Assembly: GCA_041739875.1 (NCBI GenBank)
Contig: JBGSNA010000228.1
Location: 1-64,000, forward strand
Length of the DNA stretch: 64,000 nt
Direction: 5' to 3'
Origin: JBBSJZ01 sp041739875
GTDB taxonomy: Bacteria; Planctomycetota; Planctomycetia; Pirellulales; Pirellulaceae
Numbering within the stretch: the first letter of the stretch is position 1; every line of letters begins with the position of its first letter. Shown in pieces: positions 54,566 to 63,960 of this stretch. The translations under genes and the position numbers were made by a program. The notes beneath the pieces are model-generated. The model had not been told where the DNA came from. It made no database searches and saw only the letters and a program-made list of their open reading frames with translations.

Positions 54566-55318
54566 ATGGAGTTTCTTCAGTGGCCGATTGAACGAACGCC
54601 CCTGAGCGTAACGTTCGTTTCTGATTTGCACTTATTCAGTAACCGATGCAGTTACGAGCTTCATCGGGAAACCATCGGACAGTCGATCGAGGCCGCCCAG
54701 ATGTGCGTCTGGGGTGGCGACCTATTCGATTTTCGTTGGACGCGACTCGGCGATGATGCTGCGACGGTGGCGGAATCCCTCAGCTGGCTAAGAGATTGGC
54801 TTGACCTCTATCCGCGTAAACAATTTGTCTACCTCAGCGGCAATCATGATGCACACTCGACGTTCCAGATCGCTCTTCGACGACTGGCCGGCGAGCACGA
54901 GAATTTCATTTGTGACCTGGATGCGATTCGGATCGGCGACGCGTTGATGCTGCATGGCGACTTACTCGAAGGTGCTGGAAACCGAGCCTCACTTGCCGCG
55001 TATCGCGAAACTTGGCGCAACAAGCCGATCGCGGGTCGAATCCAGAACCATTTTTATGACGCAGCCGTTTTGGCCCGTTTGCATAATGCCGCGTCAATGT
55101 CTGCCCACCGACATCAAGCGACATGCACTCAATTGTGGCGATCCATAACCAGCGAATTAGCGGACGACATTGCCGGGGTCCAGCGAGTCGTTTTCGGTCA
55201 TACGCATCGCCAAATTCGAGGTCTCAAGTTCCACGAGACCCAATTTTTTAACCCGGGCGCCACCGTTCGATACGTCAAGTTTGCGCCCGTTGCACTGACT
55301 TTCACGGATAATACCTAG
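54566..55318 (+). CDS. Calcineurin-like metallophosphoesterase (LpxH-like)
   Basis: A 250-residue enzyme with the full binuclear metal motif set: SDLHLFS (D-x-H), GGDLFDFRW, SGNHDAHS, LHGDLLEG and GHTHRQIRG. Order and length resemble UDP-2,3-diacylglucosamine hydrolase (LpxH), but LpxH-specific residues cannot be confirmed by eye, so substrate is left open. No signal peptide. It stands alone, with 200 bp to the moxR gene downstream in the same direction. Confidence 0.85.
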   Translation: MEFLQWPIERTPLSVTFVSDLHLFSNRCSYELHRETIGQSIEAAQMCVWGGDLFDFRWTRLGDDAATVAESLSWLRDWLDLYPRKQFVYLSGNHDAHSTFQIALRRLAGEHENFICDLDAIRIGDALMLHGDLLEGAGNRASLAAYRETWRNKPIAGRIQNHFYDAAVLARLHNAASMSAHRHQATCTQLWRSITSELADDIAGVQRVVFGHTHRQIRGLKFHETQFFNPGATVRYVKFAPVALTFTDNT

Positions 55319-55524
55319 CCGCACAGAACGTTTTCTTAAAGCGACCCAGCATACGAGGCGCCCGTAGGTCTTCATATTTCGGAATTTAAACACCCATCTT
55401 GCTCACGCCCGCTCACCCTCCGGGGATAGAACTAAACGCCCAAAACCGCTAGCATTGAGGGTTGAGTTGCCAGCCTACTTGTCCAGCTTTCCCAGCCCAC
55501 TTGTCTCGCTATCACAGGTCGCCC

Positions 55525-56469
55525 ATGTCGACGCAGGATGCGTTTGAAACGTCACGATTGTTGCGAGAAAATATTGAACGTGTTGTTTTGGGTAAACCAG
55601 AGCTCGTTCAACTGCTCGTCGTATGCTTACTTGCCGAAGAGCACGTGTTGCTCGAAGACGTACCCGGTGTCGGCAAGACACTCGCAGCGAAAGCGTTGGC
55701 GCTGAGTATTGATGGCAAGTTTTCGCGTTTGCAATTCACTCCGGACTTGCTTCCCAGCGATATCACGGGAAGCATGATTTATCGTAGCGATACGCGCGAG
55801 TTCGAATTCAGTTCTGGACCGATTTTCGCGAACGTTGTTCTTGCGGATGAGATCAATCGAGCCCCACCACGAACCCAGTCGGCGCTTTTGGAGGCGATGA
55901 GTGAGGGACAGGTTTCGAGCGACGGCACGACCCGAATGTTGCCGGAGCCGTTCATCGTGGTGGCCACTCAGAACCCGTTCGAATTCGAAGGTACCTACGC
56001 ACTCCCCGAAAGCCAACTCGACCGGTTCTTGTTGCGAGCATCCATTGGTTATCCAAATCGTGAGTTCGAACGCCAAGTCCTTTTGAGCCACCGCCAAGGC
56101 GAGCCGGTTGACTTGCTGACTCCCGTCGTCAGCGTCGACGCCATTCTCACAGCTCAAGCCGCCGTTCGAGCGGTCAAAGTTGACGATAGCCTCGTTGAGT
56201 ATCTGATTGATATTGTCGAAGCAACTCGGCGGCACGATGCGTTTCAAGTCGGAGTCAGTACGCGTGGTGCGTTGAGCTACTATCGCGGATGCCAAGCTCG
56301 AGCGATCACCGAGAATCGTGACTTTGTCACGCCAGACGACATTAAACGATTGGCGGTGCCCGTACTGTCGCACCGCGTACTTCCGGAAGGCATCTTCCAG
56401 GGAGCCAGTCGCCAAACCGTCGAGCAACAACTAGCTGACTTGGTCCAGCAGATTCCGGTTCCAGTTTAA
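55525..56469 (+). CDS. MoxR-family AAA+ ATPase
   Basis: A 314-residue ATPase from the ATG at 55525; the frame is open 21 codons further up without family similarity. Walker A EDVPGVGKTLAAKA, Walker B VVLADEINRAPP, sensor QNPFEFEGTYALPESQLDRF and the GVSTRGALSYYRGCQARA end are typical. MoxR proteins act as chaperones assembling or activating partner complexes, often with a DUF58 and a vWA or transglutaminase protein. Here the DUF58 and transglutaminase genes follow directly in the same direction. The stop codon lies in a 17-bp tandem repeat. Confidence 0.94.
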   Translation: MSTQDAFETSRLLRENIERVVLGKPELVQLLVVCLLAEEHVLLEDVPGVGKTLAAKALALSIDGKFSRLQFTPDLLPSDITGSMIYRSDTREFEFSSGPIFANVVLADEINRAPPRTQSALLEAMSEGQVSSDGTTRMLPEPFIVVATQNPFEFEGTYALPESQLDRFLLRASIGYPNREFERQVLLSHRQGEPVDLLTPVVSVDAILTAQAAVRAVKVDDSLVEYLIDIVEATRRHDAFQVGVSTRGALSYYRGCQARAITENRDFVTPDDIKRLAVPVLSHRVLPEGIFQGASRQTVEQQLADLVQQIPVPV

Positions 56470-56498
56470 TATCGGGGCCAATTTAATATCGGGGCCAG
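56465..56498. repeat. 17-bp tandem duplication spanning the moxR stop codon
   Basis: TTTAATATCGGGGCCAA is followed directly by the same sequence differing only at its last base. The TAA stop of the moxR gene (56467-56469) lies in the first copy and is repeated 17 bp downstream in the second. Confidence 0.9.
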
Positions 56499-56537
56499 TC
56501 AGCAAGGAATGGTTCGCGTTCAAACGTTGGGGAGAGA

Positions 56538-57875
56538 TTGTTGATTGTGAAATCGCCGGCCAAGACGAATCGAAGGAAACAGCGGCTGACTCGTCTCGGC
56601 TCGCACTTTCTATTCGTGGGCACATTCGCAATTCTGGGCGGCTCACTGCGGGGATTCAACCTGCTTCTCGTATTGGCATCGCTGGTGATCGCCGCTCTTT
56701 TGATCCAGTGGCGTGCGGTCCGTCGGGCAATTGAGTGCGTCGTGATCGAACGGCGGCTACCGGATTGGGCGTTTGCCGGATCACCATTTCGCGTTCGCTT
56801 CCAACTGACCAACGCGAGTGCTTTGATCCCGATCGCGATGTTGCGGATTGATGACAACGTGACGGAGCTTACAACGGATAGCGTCGGAATCCACCACACG
56901 GTATCTGCGTCATGCGGAGCTCCTTTTGTGAACGCTTCCCAAACAGTCTCCCCGCACTACGAATGCTGTATTAGCAAGCGTGGCCAGTACAAATTTGAAC
57001 ATCTCACTGTATCGACGTCGTTCCCGTTCGGATTGTTGAAATCCGAGCTTGAGTTATCCAGTAGCGAAGTACTTTACGTCTATCCGTCGCTGGTAACACT
57101 TCGACGTGGATGGCAACGCGAACTGGATCACCGCCACGGCGGCAGCAATGCGACTGCCCGGCGAAGTGGCCCAAGCGAAGGCGATTTTTTCGGACTTCGT
57201 GATTGGCAAACGGGTGACAGTCGCAAGTGGATCCATTGGCGAACCACCGCTCGCACGGATCACCCAATCGTACGCCAATTTGAGCAACAACGTCGCTATG
57301 ACACCTGCATCCTTGTCGATGCTTTCATGCCATCGGGTTCAGTCGTTCCGCAAGAAGTCGATGCAGTTGAGTTAGCGATCAGTATCGCGGCGACGATTGT
57401 GTCGGAGTTGGTCAGTGGTCCTTCGAATCGCGTTGTACTCGCGGTGGCTGGCCAAAACGGACGTGCATTACTCGGACGTGGTTCGGGCGAAGGTTGCCAT
57501 CGGATGATGAAGACGCTCGCGGAACTTGCGCCGGTGACAGCGCCGGATATTGATCGAGCCATTTTGGAAGCGAAAGCTACGGTTGGCTACGAACAAGACC
57601 TGCTGGTAATCAGCTCACGATCACAATTCGGTGCCATGTTGCATCAACCCGAGATTGCAAAATCGCTCCAGCCGTGGCGTCGTCGGTCCAACTTGCGTTG
57701 GCTTGATGTCACCGATCCATCCATTGATCGCGTCGTCGTCCGCCGATCGACCGCGGCTAATCTAGCGGCCACTCGATCGCTCAACTCGCCCTTGCCAACG
57801 TCGACGCATCCGGCACAGATACTTTCGGAAACCATGGGTCCATCGATCACTGCATTTCCAGGAGCGAGCGTTTAA
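56538..57875 (+). CDS. DUF58 domain-containing membrane protein
   Basis: A 445-residue protein with two N-terminal membrane helices (about 20-60) and a DUF58/vWA-like cytoplasmic or periplasmic domain: SEGDFFGLRDWQTGDSRKWIHWRTTARTD (about 215-245) is the family signature. TTG start (56538 or 56541) after GGGGAGAG. It forms the usual MoxR-DUF58-transglutaminase set with the neighbouring genes. Its partner role is not biochemically defined; the set is often linked to envelope biogenesis. The 15-nt gap to the next gene suggests one operon. Confidence 0.93.
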   Translation: MLIVKSPAKTNRRKQRLTRLGSHFLFVGTFAILGGSLRGFNLLLVLASLVIAALLIQWRAVRRAIECVVIERRLPDWAFAGSPFRVRFQLTNASALIPIAMLRIDDNVTELTTDSVGIHHTVSASCGAPFVNASQTVSPHYECCISKRGQYKFEHLTVSTSFPFGLLKSELELSSSEVLYVYPSLVTLRRGWQRELDHRHGGSNATARRSGPSEGDFFGLRDWQTGDSRKWIHWRTTARTDHPIVRQFEQQRRYDTCILVDAFMPSGSVVPQEVDAVELAISIAATIVSELVSGPSNRVVLAVAGQNGRALLGRGSGEGCHRMMKTLAELAPVTAPDIDRAILEAKATVGYEQDLLVISSRSQFGAMLHQPEIAKSLQPWRRRSNLRWLDVTDPSIDRVVVRRSTAANLAATRSLNSPLPTSTHPAQILSETMGPSITAFPGASV

Positions 57876-57890
57876 CCACGCCTGAGAACT

Positions 57891-60449
57891 GTGATGTCGA
57901 GTAATACACCGACCAACGCGCCGACCCATTCGTTGGCTGAACACACACTTTTTGGCGCGCACGACTTGGGCGCGCAAGAAATCGTGACCCCCAAAGAGCG
58001 CGTCGAGAATCGGCTGAAGCTAATCTTCGCAGTCCAATCGTGTCTCGGTGGACTCGTGTTGAGCAGCGGCGATAACACGGAGTCCATCCCAGTCATCGCG
58101 ATTTTCTTTGCCGTATTTGGCTACGTATTCGTTGACGTCCTTCGGCTATTCGCACTGCCGCCCATCGCTGCGTATGCTGCCATGACCATGGTGGCGTTGT
58201 ACAGTGTCATTCAGTTTTGGGATATGACGTCGTCTGGTCAAACGCAGATGATCGCGGTTGGGGAACTGCTCGTTTACGTCCAATCGATTTTGATGTTGCA
58301 GATAAAGACGCGACGCATTTTCGAACAGCTGATCATTTTCTCACTCCTCGAGCTTATCGTCGCTGCGGTTTTCAACAACGCGATTTATTATGCGTTTATC
58401 CTGGCCCCCATGACGCTCTTGTCGGTTGCTTCATTGTGTTTGATGTCGGCACTCGGAACTTGGGACGGAGTCGAGAACGATCCACCGCCGGTGTCGAACA
58501 CAGCAGCGATCCGGGCTTGGTCACCATCGACCACGTCGTCATTCGACGCGAGCGTCATGCGATTCCCAAGGATGGCGTTTTTGATCTTCGGACCAGCCGT
58601 CATAGCGGTTGGGCTAATTTTCTTTTATGCGTTACCTCGCATCGGAAATGCCCGACGGATTGATTCCAGCGGACCAGTAACCGTAGGATTTTCCAAAGAG
58701 CTCAAACTCGGCCAAATGGGGCGAATGTTACAGAACTCGGCTCTCGCGATGCGAGTGACGCTGACTCGTCACAACAGCGTCCGACCCTACCGAGTCGATA
58801 ACTCGATTTATCTGCGCGGAATCGTCGCCGAAATCTATAAACCAGGCGAACCTGATTCTGGTGACTATGCGAATTGGGGGCCGGTGATCGCGGATCACAC
58901 ATTGGGCGTAAAGGCTGTGCCGCCTCAGTACATTTCGCCGGACCCCAGCGACTCAGAACAATTCGATAGGGTCGATGTGGAAGTACAGTGTGAGCCGATG
59001 CCTTCGGACACTCTATTCATGATCGCTCCCTATCATCGTACTGGCCCGTCATTTGGACTCCGCCATGCCGTGACGTGGTGGACAACCCAGCGGTCTGTGA
59101 ACGAAACCGGCTTTTTTCCTCAATTCGAGTACGCGTTTGGCACGACCGCTTTTAACCGAGGACAACAGCTCCGGTTGCTCGCTCCGCTTTCGCATCCTGT
59201 TGATTCGCTCCTCACGCTCTCCGGAAATGACGCCGTCGACCCAGTGGTGCAACTGAAGCAAGCACGTAACAACTTTAATTATCGACAAGCACAGTATCGT
59301 CGAGCGACACTTGATATCGATCTCGATGCGCAGCGCACAGCGGTTTCGACGGCGGAGCGTGTCGCGAATGAAATGCCACTGCGAGCGAGAAATCCGTACA
59401 GTATCGCATTAGCGCTCGAGCGATATTTACAGCTCAATGAGTCGTTCGGATACACACTCAATCTTAATTTTGAACCGATTCCGGGACTTGATCCGATCGA
59501 GCAATTCTTGGCGGTCGACAAAAAAGGGCATTGCCAGTATTTCGCTTCGGCGCTCGCGATGATGCTACGAAGCCAAGACATTCCTGCTCGTGTGGTGGCT
59601 GGTTACAACACAGACGAGTTCAATGAACTTGGAAACTATTACATGGTGCGACAACTGCATGCTCACGCGTGGGTCGAGGCGCTCGTACCGCGAGACTCTG
59701 TGCCGAAAGAGTTCCTTAATGCTGCGGGCTACGTTCCTGGTCAAATCCCAGCCGACGAATATTGGTTGCGGCTCGATCCAACTCCAGTCGGCGGGCGTGA
59801 AAATCGCATGCCCCCAAGCGGAATGGGCCAAGTGATGGACTTGGCAAAAAATATGTGGGACGAATACGTCGTGGACATGGACCGCGTTCGCCAGGACAAA
59901 TCGTTGATCGGCCAGCAAGGAAAGACTTCCATGAGCGAGTCCTACGCCTCTTTCATCGGCTACATGCAACTCCAAATTTCCCGTATTCGCAACGGTGAAC
60001 TTGGCGGCGGCGCTTTGGCCGGTCGACAAATGTTTTCGATTCCTGCGGCGTTATTTGGTGTTGGCCTCGTTTTGACCACGTTTGCACTGCTTCGATTACG
60101 ATTACCAAACTGGCTGCGCAATCGCTCGCAAAGAAAAGGCTCTCAAGATGTGGCAAAACCAAGCGTCGCATTTTATGCTGAGGCGTTACAGCAACTTGGA
60201 CGACTCGGTCTTTATCGTGAAGCAGCCCAAACGCCCGCTGAGTTCACGAACGCGACCATCGACGACACGCTCTATCCCCAACACAAAATGTTTGCTGAAC
60301 CGTTATCAACGTTAACTGCGGCTTTTTATCGCTATCGTTTTGGCAAAGACCAAGCCACTCGGGCTTCCGAACAACTTGAGCCTCAGATCGAATCTGCGCT
60401 TGCGAAGGTTCGAGAGAATGTTGACCGTCTTCGAGGTAAGAACACATGA
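57891..60449 (+). CDS. TgpA-like membrane transglutaminase-domain protein
   Basis: An 852-residue protein: an N-terminal membrane block of five to six helices (about 35-250, DUF3488-like), a transglutaminase core with catalytic triad Cys548 (GHCQYFASAL), His592 (HAHAWVEAL) and Asp629 (RLDPTP), a membrane helix near 705-725 and a C-terminal DUF4129-like tail. It resembles Pseudomonas TgpA, an essential inner-membrane transglutaminase-like protein facing the periplasm. Its natural reaction is unclear. It ends overlapping the cmk start (ATGA). Confidence 0.93.
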   Translation: MMSSNTPTNAPTHSLAEHTLFGAHDLGAQEIVTPKERVENRLKLIFAVQSCLGGLVLSSGDNTESIPVIAIFFAVFGYVFVDVLRLFALPPIAAYAAMTMVALYSVIQFWDMTSSGQTQMIAVGELLVYVQSILMLQIKTRRIFEQLIIFSLLELIVAAVFNNAIYYAFILAPMTLLSVASLCLMSALGTWDGVENDPPPVSNTAAIRAWSPSTTSSFDASVMRFPRMAFLIFGPAVIAVGLIFFYALPRIGNARRIDSSGPVTVGFSKELKLGQMGRMLQNSALAMRVTLTRHNSVRPYRVDNSIYLRGIVAEIYKPGEPDSGDYANWGPVIADHTLGVKAVPPQYISPDPSDSEQFDRVDVEVQCEPMPSDTLFMIAPYHRTGPSFGLRHAVTWWTTQRSVNETGFFPQFEYAFGTTAFNRGQQLRLLAPLSHPVDSLLTLSGNDAVDPVVQLKQARNNFNYRQAQYRRATLDIDLDAQRTAVSTAERVANEMPLRARNPYSIALALERYLQLNESFGYTLNLNFEPIPGLDPIEQFLAVDKKGHCQYFASALAMMLRSQDIPARVVAGYNTDEFNELGNYYMVRQLHAHAWVEALVPRDSVPKEFLNAAGYVPGQIPADEYWLRLDPTPVGGRENRMPPSGMGQVMDLAKNMWDEYVVDMDRVRQDKSLIGQQGKTSMSESYASFIGYMQLQISRIRNGELGGGALAGRQMFSIPAALFGVGLVLTTFALLRLRLPNWLRNRSQRKGSQDVAKPSVAFYAEALQQLGRLGLYREAAQTPAEFTNATIDDTLYPQHKMFAEPLSTLTAAFYRYRFGKDQATRASEQLEPQIESALAKVRENVDRLRGKNT

Positions 60450-61123
60450 TGATCGTGACCATTGATGGCCCGGCGGGAGCGGGTAAGAGCAGTATCGCAA
60501 GGCAAGTTGCCGAGAAACTCGGCTTTGAGTTTCTTGATACGGGGTCGCTCTATCGAGCGGTGACGCTGGCTGCGCTTCGCAACCAGATCGACTTGCACAA
60601 CGCACCGGAACTGGTTCGATGCGCTAATGCGGTCACGCTCCAGTGGATGGATTATCGAATCATGCTCAACGGCGAAGACATCACCGAAGCTATCCGGAGT
60701 CCGGAAGTGACGGCGTCGATTCGATTCGTTGCTGATGAGCCTGCGATTCGGGAACGCCTTTCGGAACTGCAACGTGAAATCGCAAGCGGGCGCAACATCG
60801 TCACCGAGGGTCGCGACCAAGGCACCGAAGTCTTCCCCGACGCTGGCTGCAAAATTTTCTTGACTGCTTCAAGCGAAGAACGGGCACGCCGCCGCCAACA
60901 ACAGCTCGCCGAGACGGGAAGCCACATACCCTTTGAAGAGATACTCGAAGCCCAAAATAAACGTGACGACGAAGATCAAGCACGGAAGATGGGGCGACTT
61001 CGAGCCGCCGACGACGCCGTGATTGTCTGCACCGACGCCATGACGCCCGAGGATGTTCTTCAAGAAATACTGAGGATCGTTGATAACGTCATGCAAGAGT
61101 CTTGCTCGACTCAATCTGAATAG
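60446..61123 (+). CDS. cmk: Cytidylate kinase
   Basis: A 225-residue cytoplasmic kinase phosphorylating CMP and dCMP. GPAGAGKSSIARQVAEKLGFEFLDTGSLYRAVT (P-loop and substrate run), GEDITEAIRSPEVT, EGRDQGTEVFPDA and RARRRQQQL are the family marks; length is normal. It is translationally coupled to the transglutaminase gene by a 4-nt overlap, an atypical neighbour for cmk, and probably shares its transcript. Confidence 0.96.
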   Translation: MMIVTIDGPAGAGKSSIARQVAEKLGFEFLDTGSLYRAVTLAALRNQIDLHNAPELVRCANAVTLQWMDYRIMLNGEDITEAIRSPEVTASIRFVADEPAIRERLSELQREIASGRNIVTEGRDQGTEVFPDAGCKIFLTASSEERARRRQQQLAETGSHIPFEEILEAQNKRDDEDQARKMGRLRAADDAVIVCTDAMTPEDVLQEILRIVDNVMQESCSTQSE

Positions 61124-61156
61124 AACGAATGAACTCAATTGAAATGAGCCGTTCGA

Positions 61157-61636
61157 TCAGTGATTTGAATTCGTCTCGAGCTGTTGCAATCGATTCAATC
61201 GGTGCCATTGAAGGGATCCTTCGGGGTACTCGGTGAAATCTTTGAGTTGCTCCGTGAGCTCGCGAATGGTGCGTTCTCGCATGCTGTCGAACACTTCGAT
61301 ACCAGGCACGCGTTGAAGATGGCTTTCCTTCTTTTCCTTCACCCTAGAACGGATCTGTGCGTCCATTCGATTGGCGGTATCGACAAATTCCCTGTCACGA
61401 ACACTGTCTTCCGATTCGATGCGATTGCGAACCGACTTGTCGCTCGACACGAGTCTCGCACTTGGAACGCTTTGGGATGTCGAATCGACAGGTAGAAAGT
61501 ACGTCACGCAAACGGTAACGATACAAATCGCACTCGCCGCTGTTAAGGCGATCAAAGCGGCATGGCTCAACCAAGAATAGATCGATGATCGATCTGATCC
61601 TGATTCGGAGTTCTGCCTCTCGATTTCATTATTCAT
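61157..61636 (-). CDS. Unknown single-pass membrane protein near the Tad-like genes
   Basis: A 159-residue protein with one central membrane helix (HAALIALTAASAICIVTVCVTYFL, about 25-48) and a charged helical exterior (RRIESEDSVRDREFVDTANRMDAQIRSRVKEKKE). No motif is recognised. It follows the TadG-like gene on the same strand after about 50 nt and could be the last gene of that unit, or it may be unrelated. It converges with cmk. Confidence 0.65.
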   Translation of the reverse strand: MNNEIERQNSESGSDRSSIYSWLSHAALIALTAASAICIVTVCVTYFLPVDSTSQSVPSARLVSSDKSVRNRIESEDSVRDREFVDTANRMDAQIRSRVKEKKESHLQRVPGIEVFDSMRERTIRELTEQLKDFTEYPEGSLQWHRLNRLQQLETNSNH

Positions 61637-61689
61637 CGCAATTCGTACCCTTAATAGTGAAGACCACCACTACCATAGAATACGAGATG

Positions 61690-62985
61690 TTATTGAGTCA
61701 GAATTGTCGGTAGATTATTCGCGATTTCTTCGAAGACAGCGATCAACTGCTCACCGTTTTCCGCATGATAGTGGTTTCCGCCACCAATGTCCGCAATCGT
61801 TTGCATGTAGGACTGGTTCGCGCCAGGGCCAAACGTAATGGTGTGAATCGTGACGTTGTAGTTCGCTGCGAAATAGTTGGCGACGGTAATGGGATTACTT
61901 CCAGCGTTATTGATTCCGTCAGTCATGACCACCATTGTTTTTGTGGCAAATGGTCTGGCAACGTCCGAAACGTGTGCTTGGATTCCCGTTTCCATACCGC
62001 TCCCGATGGCTGTACCTCCCAACGGTCCCAAAGTCGCGATCTCCGCTCGGACGGAATCAAAGTTTTTGGTCAATCCGATATCAAACGACGCCGTACTTTC
62101 GTAACTCGACAATGAAACCTGTTCGCTCTGGGGTGTTTCATCGAGCACATTAAGAAACGCGTCGACTGCAAGTACGAGATCTTCCCATGGCGTGTTCGGA
62201 GGGTTCCCCAAATCATAGAAGTTCTGCCAGACCCATTTTTCGTACGCTGACCAAGTTGTCGTTGGATAAAGATTGCCCCGCCAAATATAGGCCTGCCCCG
62301 CAGCGACGGCGGCCTTCGTGGCACGGCTGGAGTACGCCGACTTTCCCGGTGGGAACCTGTCTTCGATCCAATCCATCGAGCCAGATCGGTCAACCACCAA
62401 CGAGATATCGCGGTCGACTTGCATCGCAACCGCTTGTTGAGTTGGCGAGAAATGAGAGAAATTGAACATTCCGGGGATTAGAAACTTCACCGAACCCGAG
62501 AGAGAGTCTGGCGTGCGCATTCCATTCACCCTCACGGCACTCGCCATCATCGTATTTCCTGAAACTCTATCGGTCGGAATCTTTTGAAATTCATACCGAC
62601 TCCCTGTTCCGCCGGACTGGGTCGTGATACCGAATTCAATTTCGTTGGCTCCGTTGCCCGCTTGGAGTTGCAACGGACTGCCATTCACTAAATTCAGTGC
62701 GGCAGTGGCAATCGCGGCATTCTTGGCCAATTCAACGGATTGCAATTCGCTAAAAGCTCTTCCACCAGCTCGTGCGGCCGCGTCGGTGGCAATGGAAAGT
62801 TCCGTCCGAGTCAGCTGAACGTAGGCTGCGTTAATGCAGAACGCGGAGAAGATGGCGACGACTGGGAGCACCATCGCCATCAGCGTGAGTACGCTACCTT
62901 GGCGGTTTGACCTATGGGGCACGAGCGAAACGCAGGCCAGTGAATTCGAGTTCGCTCGGTTGATTTGAACGCATCGAATTGTCAT
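61690..62985 (-). CDS. TadG-like pilus-associated protein with von Willebrand A domain
   Basis: A 431-residue protein from the ATG at 62985 (a GTG four codons earlier is open). The N-terminal membrane helix (RQGSVLTLMAMVLPVVAIFSAFCINAAYV) with a preceding basic stretch is the TadE/TadG-type anchor. Residues about 200-431 form a vWA domain with MIDAS DRSGSMD and GGTAIGSGMETGIQ plus MTDGINN. It is probably a surface or minor pilus component of a Flp/Tad system. The two TadE-like genes stand immediately upstream, but no other Tad component (cpaF, tadB, tadC) is in view. Confidence 0.85.
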   Translation of the reverse strand: MTIRCVQINRANSNSLACVSLVPHRSNRQGSVLTLMAMVLPVVAIFSAFCINAAYVQLTRTELSIATDAAARAGGRAFSELQSVELAKNAAIATAALNLVNGSPLQLQAGNGANEIEFGITTQSGGTGSRYEFQKIPTDRVSGNTMMASAVRVNGMRTPDSLSGSVKFLIPGMFNFSHFSPTQQAVAMQVDRDISLVVDRSGSMDWIEDRFPPGKSAYSSRATKAAVAAGQAYIWRGNLYPTTTWSAYEKWVWQNFYDLGNPPNTPWEDLVLAVDAFLNVLDETPQSEQVSLSSYESTASFDIGLTKNFDSVRAEIATLGPLGGTAIGSGMETGIQAHVSDVARPFATKTMVVMTDGINNAGSNPITVANYFAANYNVTIHTITFGPGANQSYMQTIADIGGGNHYHAENGEQLIAVFEEIANNLPTILTQ

Positions 62986-63025
62986 ATCTAATCTCACTAA
63001 GTTCGGAACGAAAAGCGGAAGAGTG

Positions 63026-63511
63026 TTATTGAAGGTAGAAACCGGCGTAGCGTTCTGTATTGAGCGACGCGGTTGCTTCTAAAGTTTTGTTGTTGAAAAA
63101 GAGCGGAGTAAACAGCGCCACTTCGTTCATGTTGACGATGACGGTCACCGAAACGCTATCGGAGCCCTCGTTGATATTGCTGACCGTGACGCTATACCCC
63201 GTCTCGAGTAGCGACCCCATCAACTGTTCCGCCTTGTTGACGGCCTCGGCGGCGGTTGCGCCAGGAACAATGGTATGTCGAACTGCCGCATAGGCAGCGT
63301 CTTGCATGAGGTTACGCACCAGGTTCATCCGGACAAACTCGATCGAAATCAATACCGTTAGAAAAACGATGTTAGCCACAATGGCAAATTCAACGATCGC
63401 AGCTCCAAGTCGTGCGTTGTATGGACGCAAACGCCCTGTTCGCAAAGTGGATCGACGGACGCTGTTGGCTGAGGAGGATCGGTCGGTCGTATGCATTTGG
63501 CAACTCATCAT
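63026..63511 (-). CDS. TadE-like membrane protein (second)
   Basis: A product of 161 residues from the ATG at 63511; a TTG at 63520, overlapping the preceding stop by 4 nt, is possible. A basic leader is followed by ARLGAAIVEFAIVANIVFLTVLISIEFVRMNLVRN (TadE pseudopilin-type anchor) and a Ser/Thr/Asn-rich exterior with GDSVSVTV-like strands. The family forms minor pseudopilins of Tad pili. Second gene of the Tad-like unit, 40 nt ahead of the TadG-like gene. Confidence 0.84.
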   Translation of the reverse strand: MMSCQMHTTDRSSSANSVRRSTLRTGRLRPYNARLGAAIVEFAIVANIVFLTVLISIEFVRMNLVRNLMQDAAYAAVRHTIVPGATAAEAVNKAEQLMGSLLETGYSVTVSNINEGSDSVSVTVIVNMNEVALFTPLFFNNKTLEATASLNTERYAGFYLQ

Positions 63512-63516
63512 CCAAC

Positions 63517-63960
63517 TCAATTGTTTTCAAATTCTTTACGCATTGTCACGCTCGCAGAAATACTTCTGCCAAAGAAAAGCTGTGTTGGCATGATCAGATT
63601 CGGCTGACTAGGTATCGTCACGGTGACAGTGACATTATCAAGAGTGTTGGCGTCATCAAAACCTGGGGAACTAAATACGACCGCGTCGTCTCCTTCGAAT
63701 TGAACGCCGCGTTCCGTCAGAAATTCAACAATGCGATTTCGAGCGTCCGCATTCGTCTTGCTGCGAGAAACTCCCGAACGAGCCCCCTCATAGGCTGCGA
63801 GTGTGACGGTTTCTCTCAGGAAGAGAGCGGAACAGATATCCATCGTCGCAATAGTCATAGCAAACAAAATCGGCAAGCAAATAACGGCCTCAATACATGC
63901 TGCTCCACGACGCTTCACGCGTCGTTGAGGCGATGTTCGGCATCCGGTTTTGAGTGTCAT
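63517..63960 (-). CDS. TadE-like membrane protein (first)
   Basis: A 147-residue protein: basic leader, hydrophobic anchor (RRGAACIEAVICLPILFAMTIATMDICSALFLRE, with Glu in the conserved fifth position region) and a soluble domain with ETVTLAAYEGARSGVSRSK, the typical TadE body. It overlaps or abuts the following TadE-like gene. The unit continues to the TadG-like gene. What is upstream lies beyond the right edge, apart from 40 nt of leader. Confidence 0.84.
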   Translation of the reverse strand: MTLKTGCRTSPQRRVKRRGAACIEAVICLPILFAMTIATMDICSALFLRETVTLAAYEGARSGVSRSKTNADARNRIVEFLTERGVQFEGDDAVVFSSPGFDDANTLDNVTVTVTIPSQPNLIMPTQLFFGRSISASVTMRKEFENN

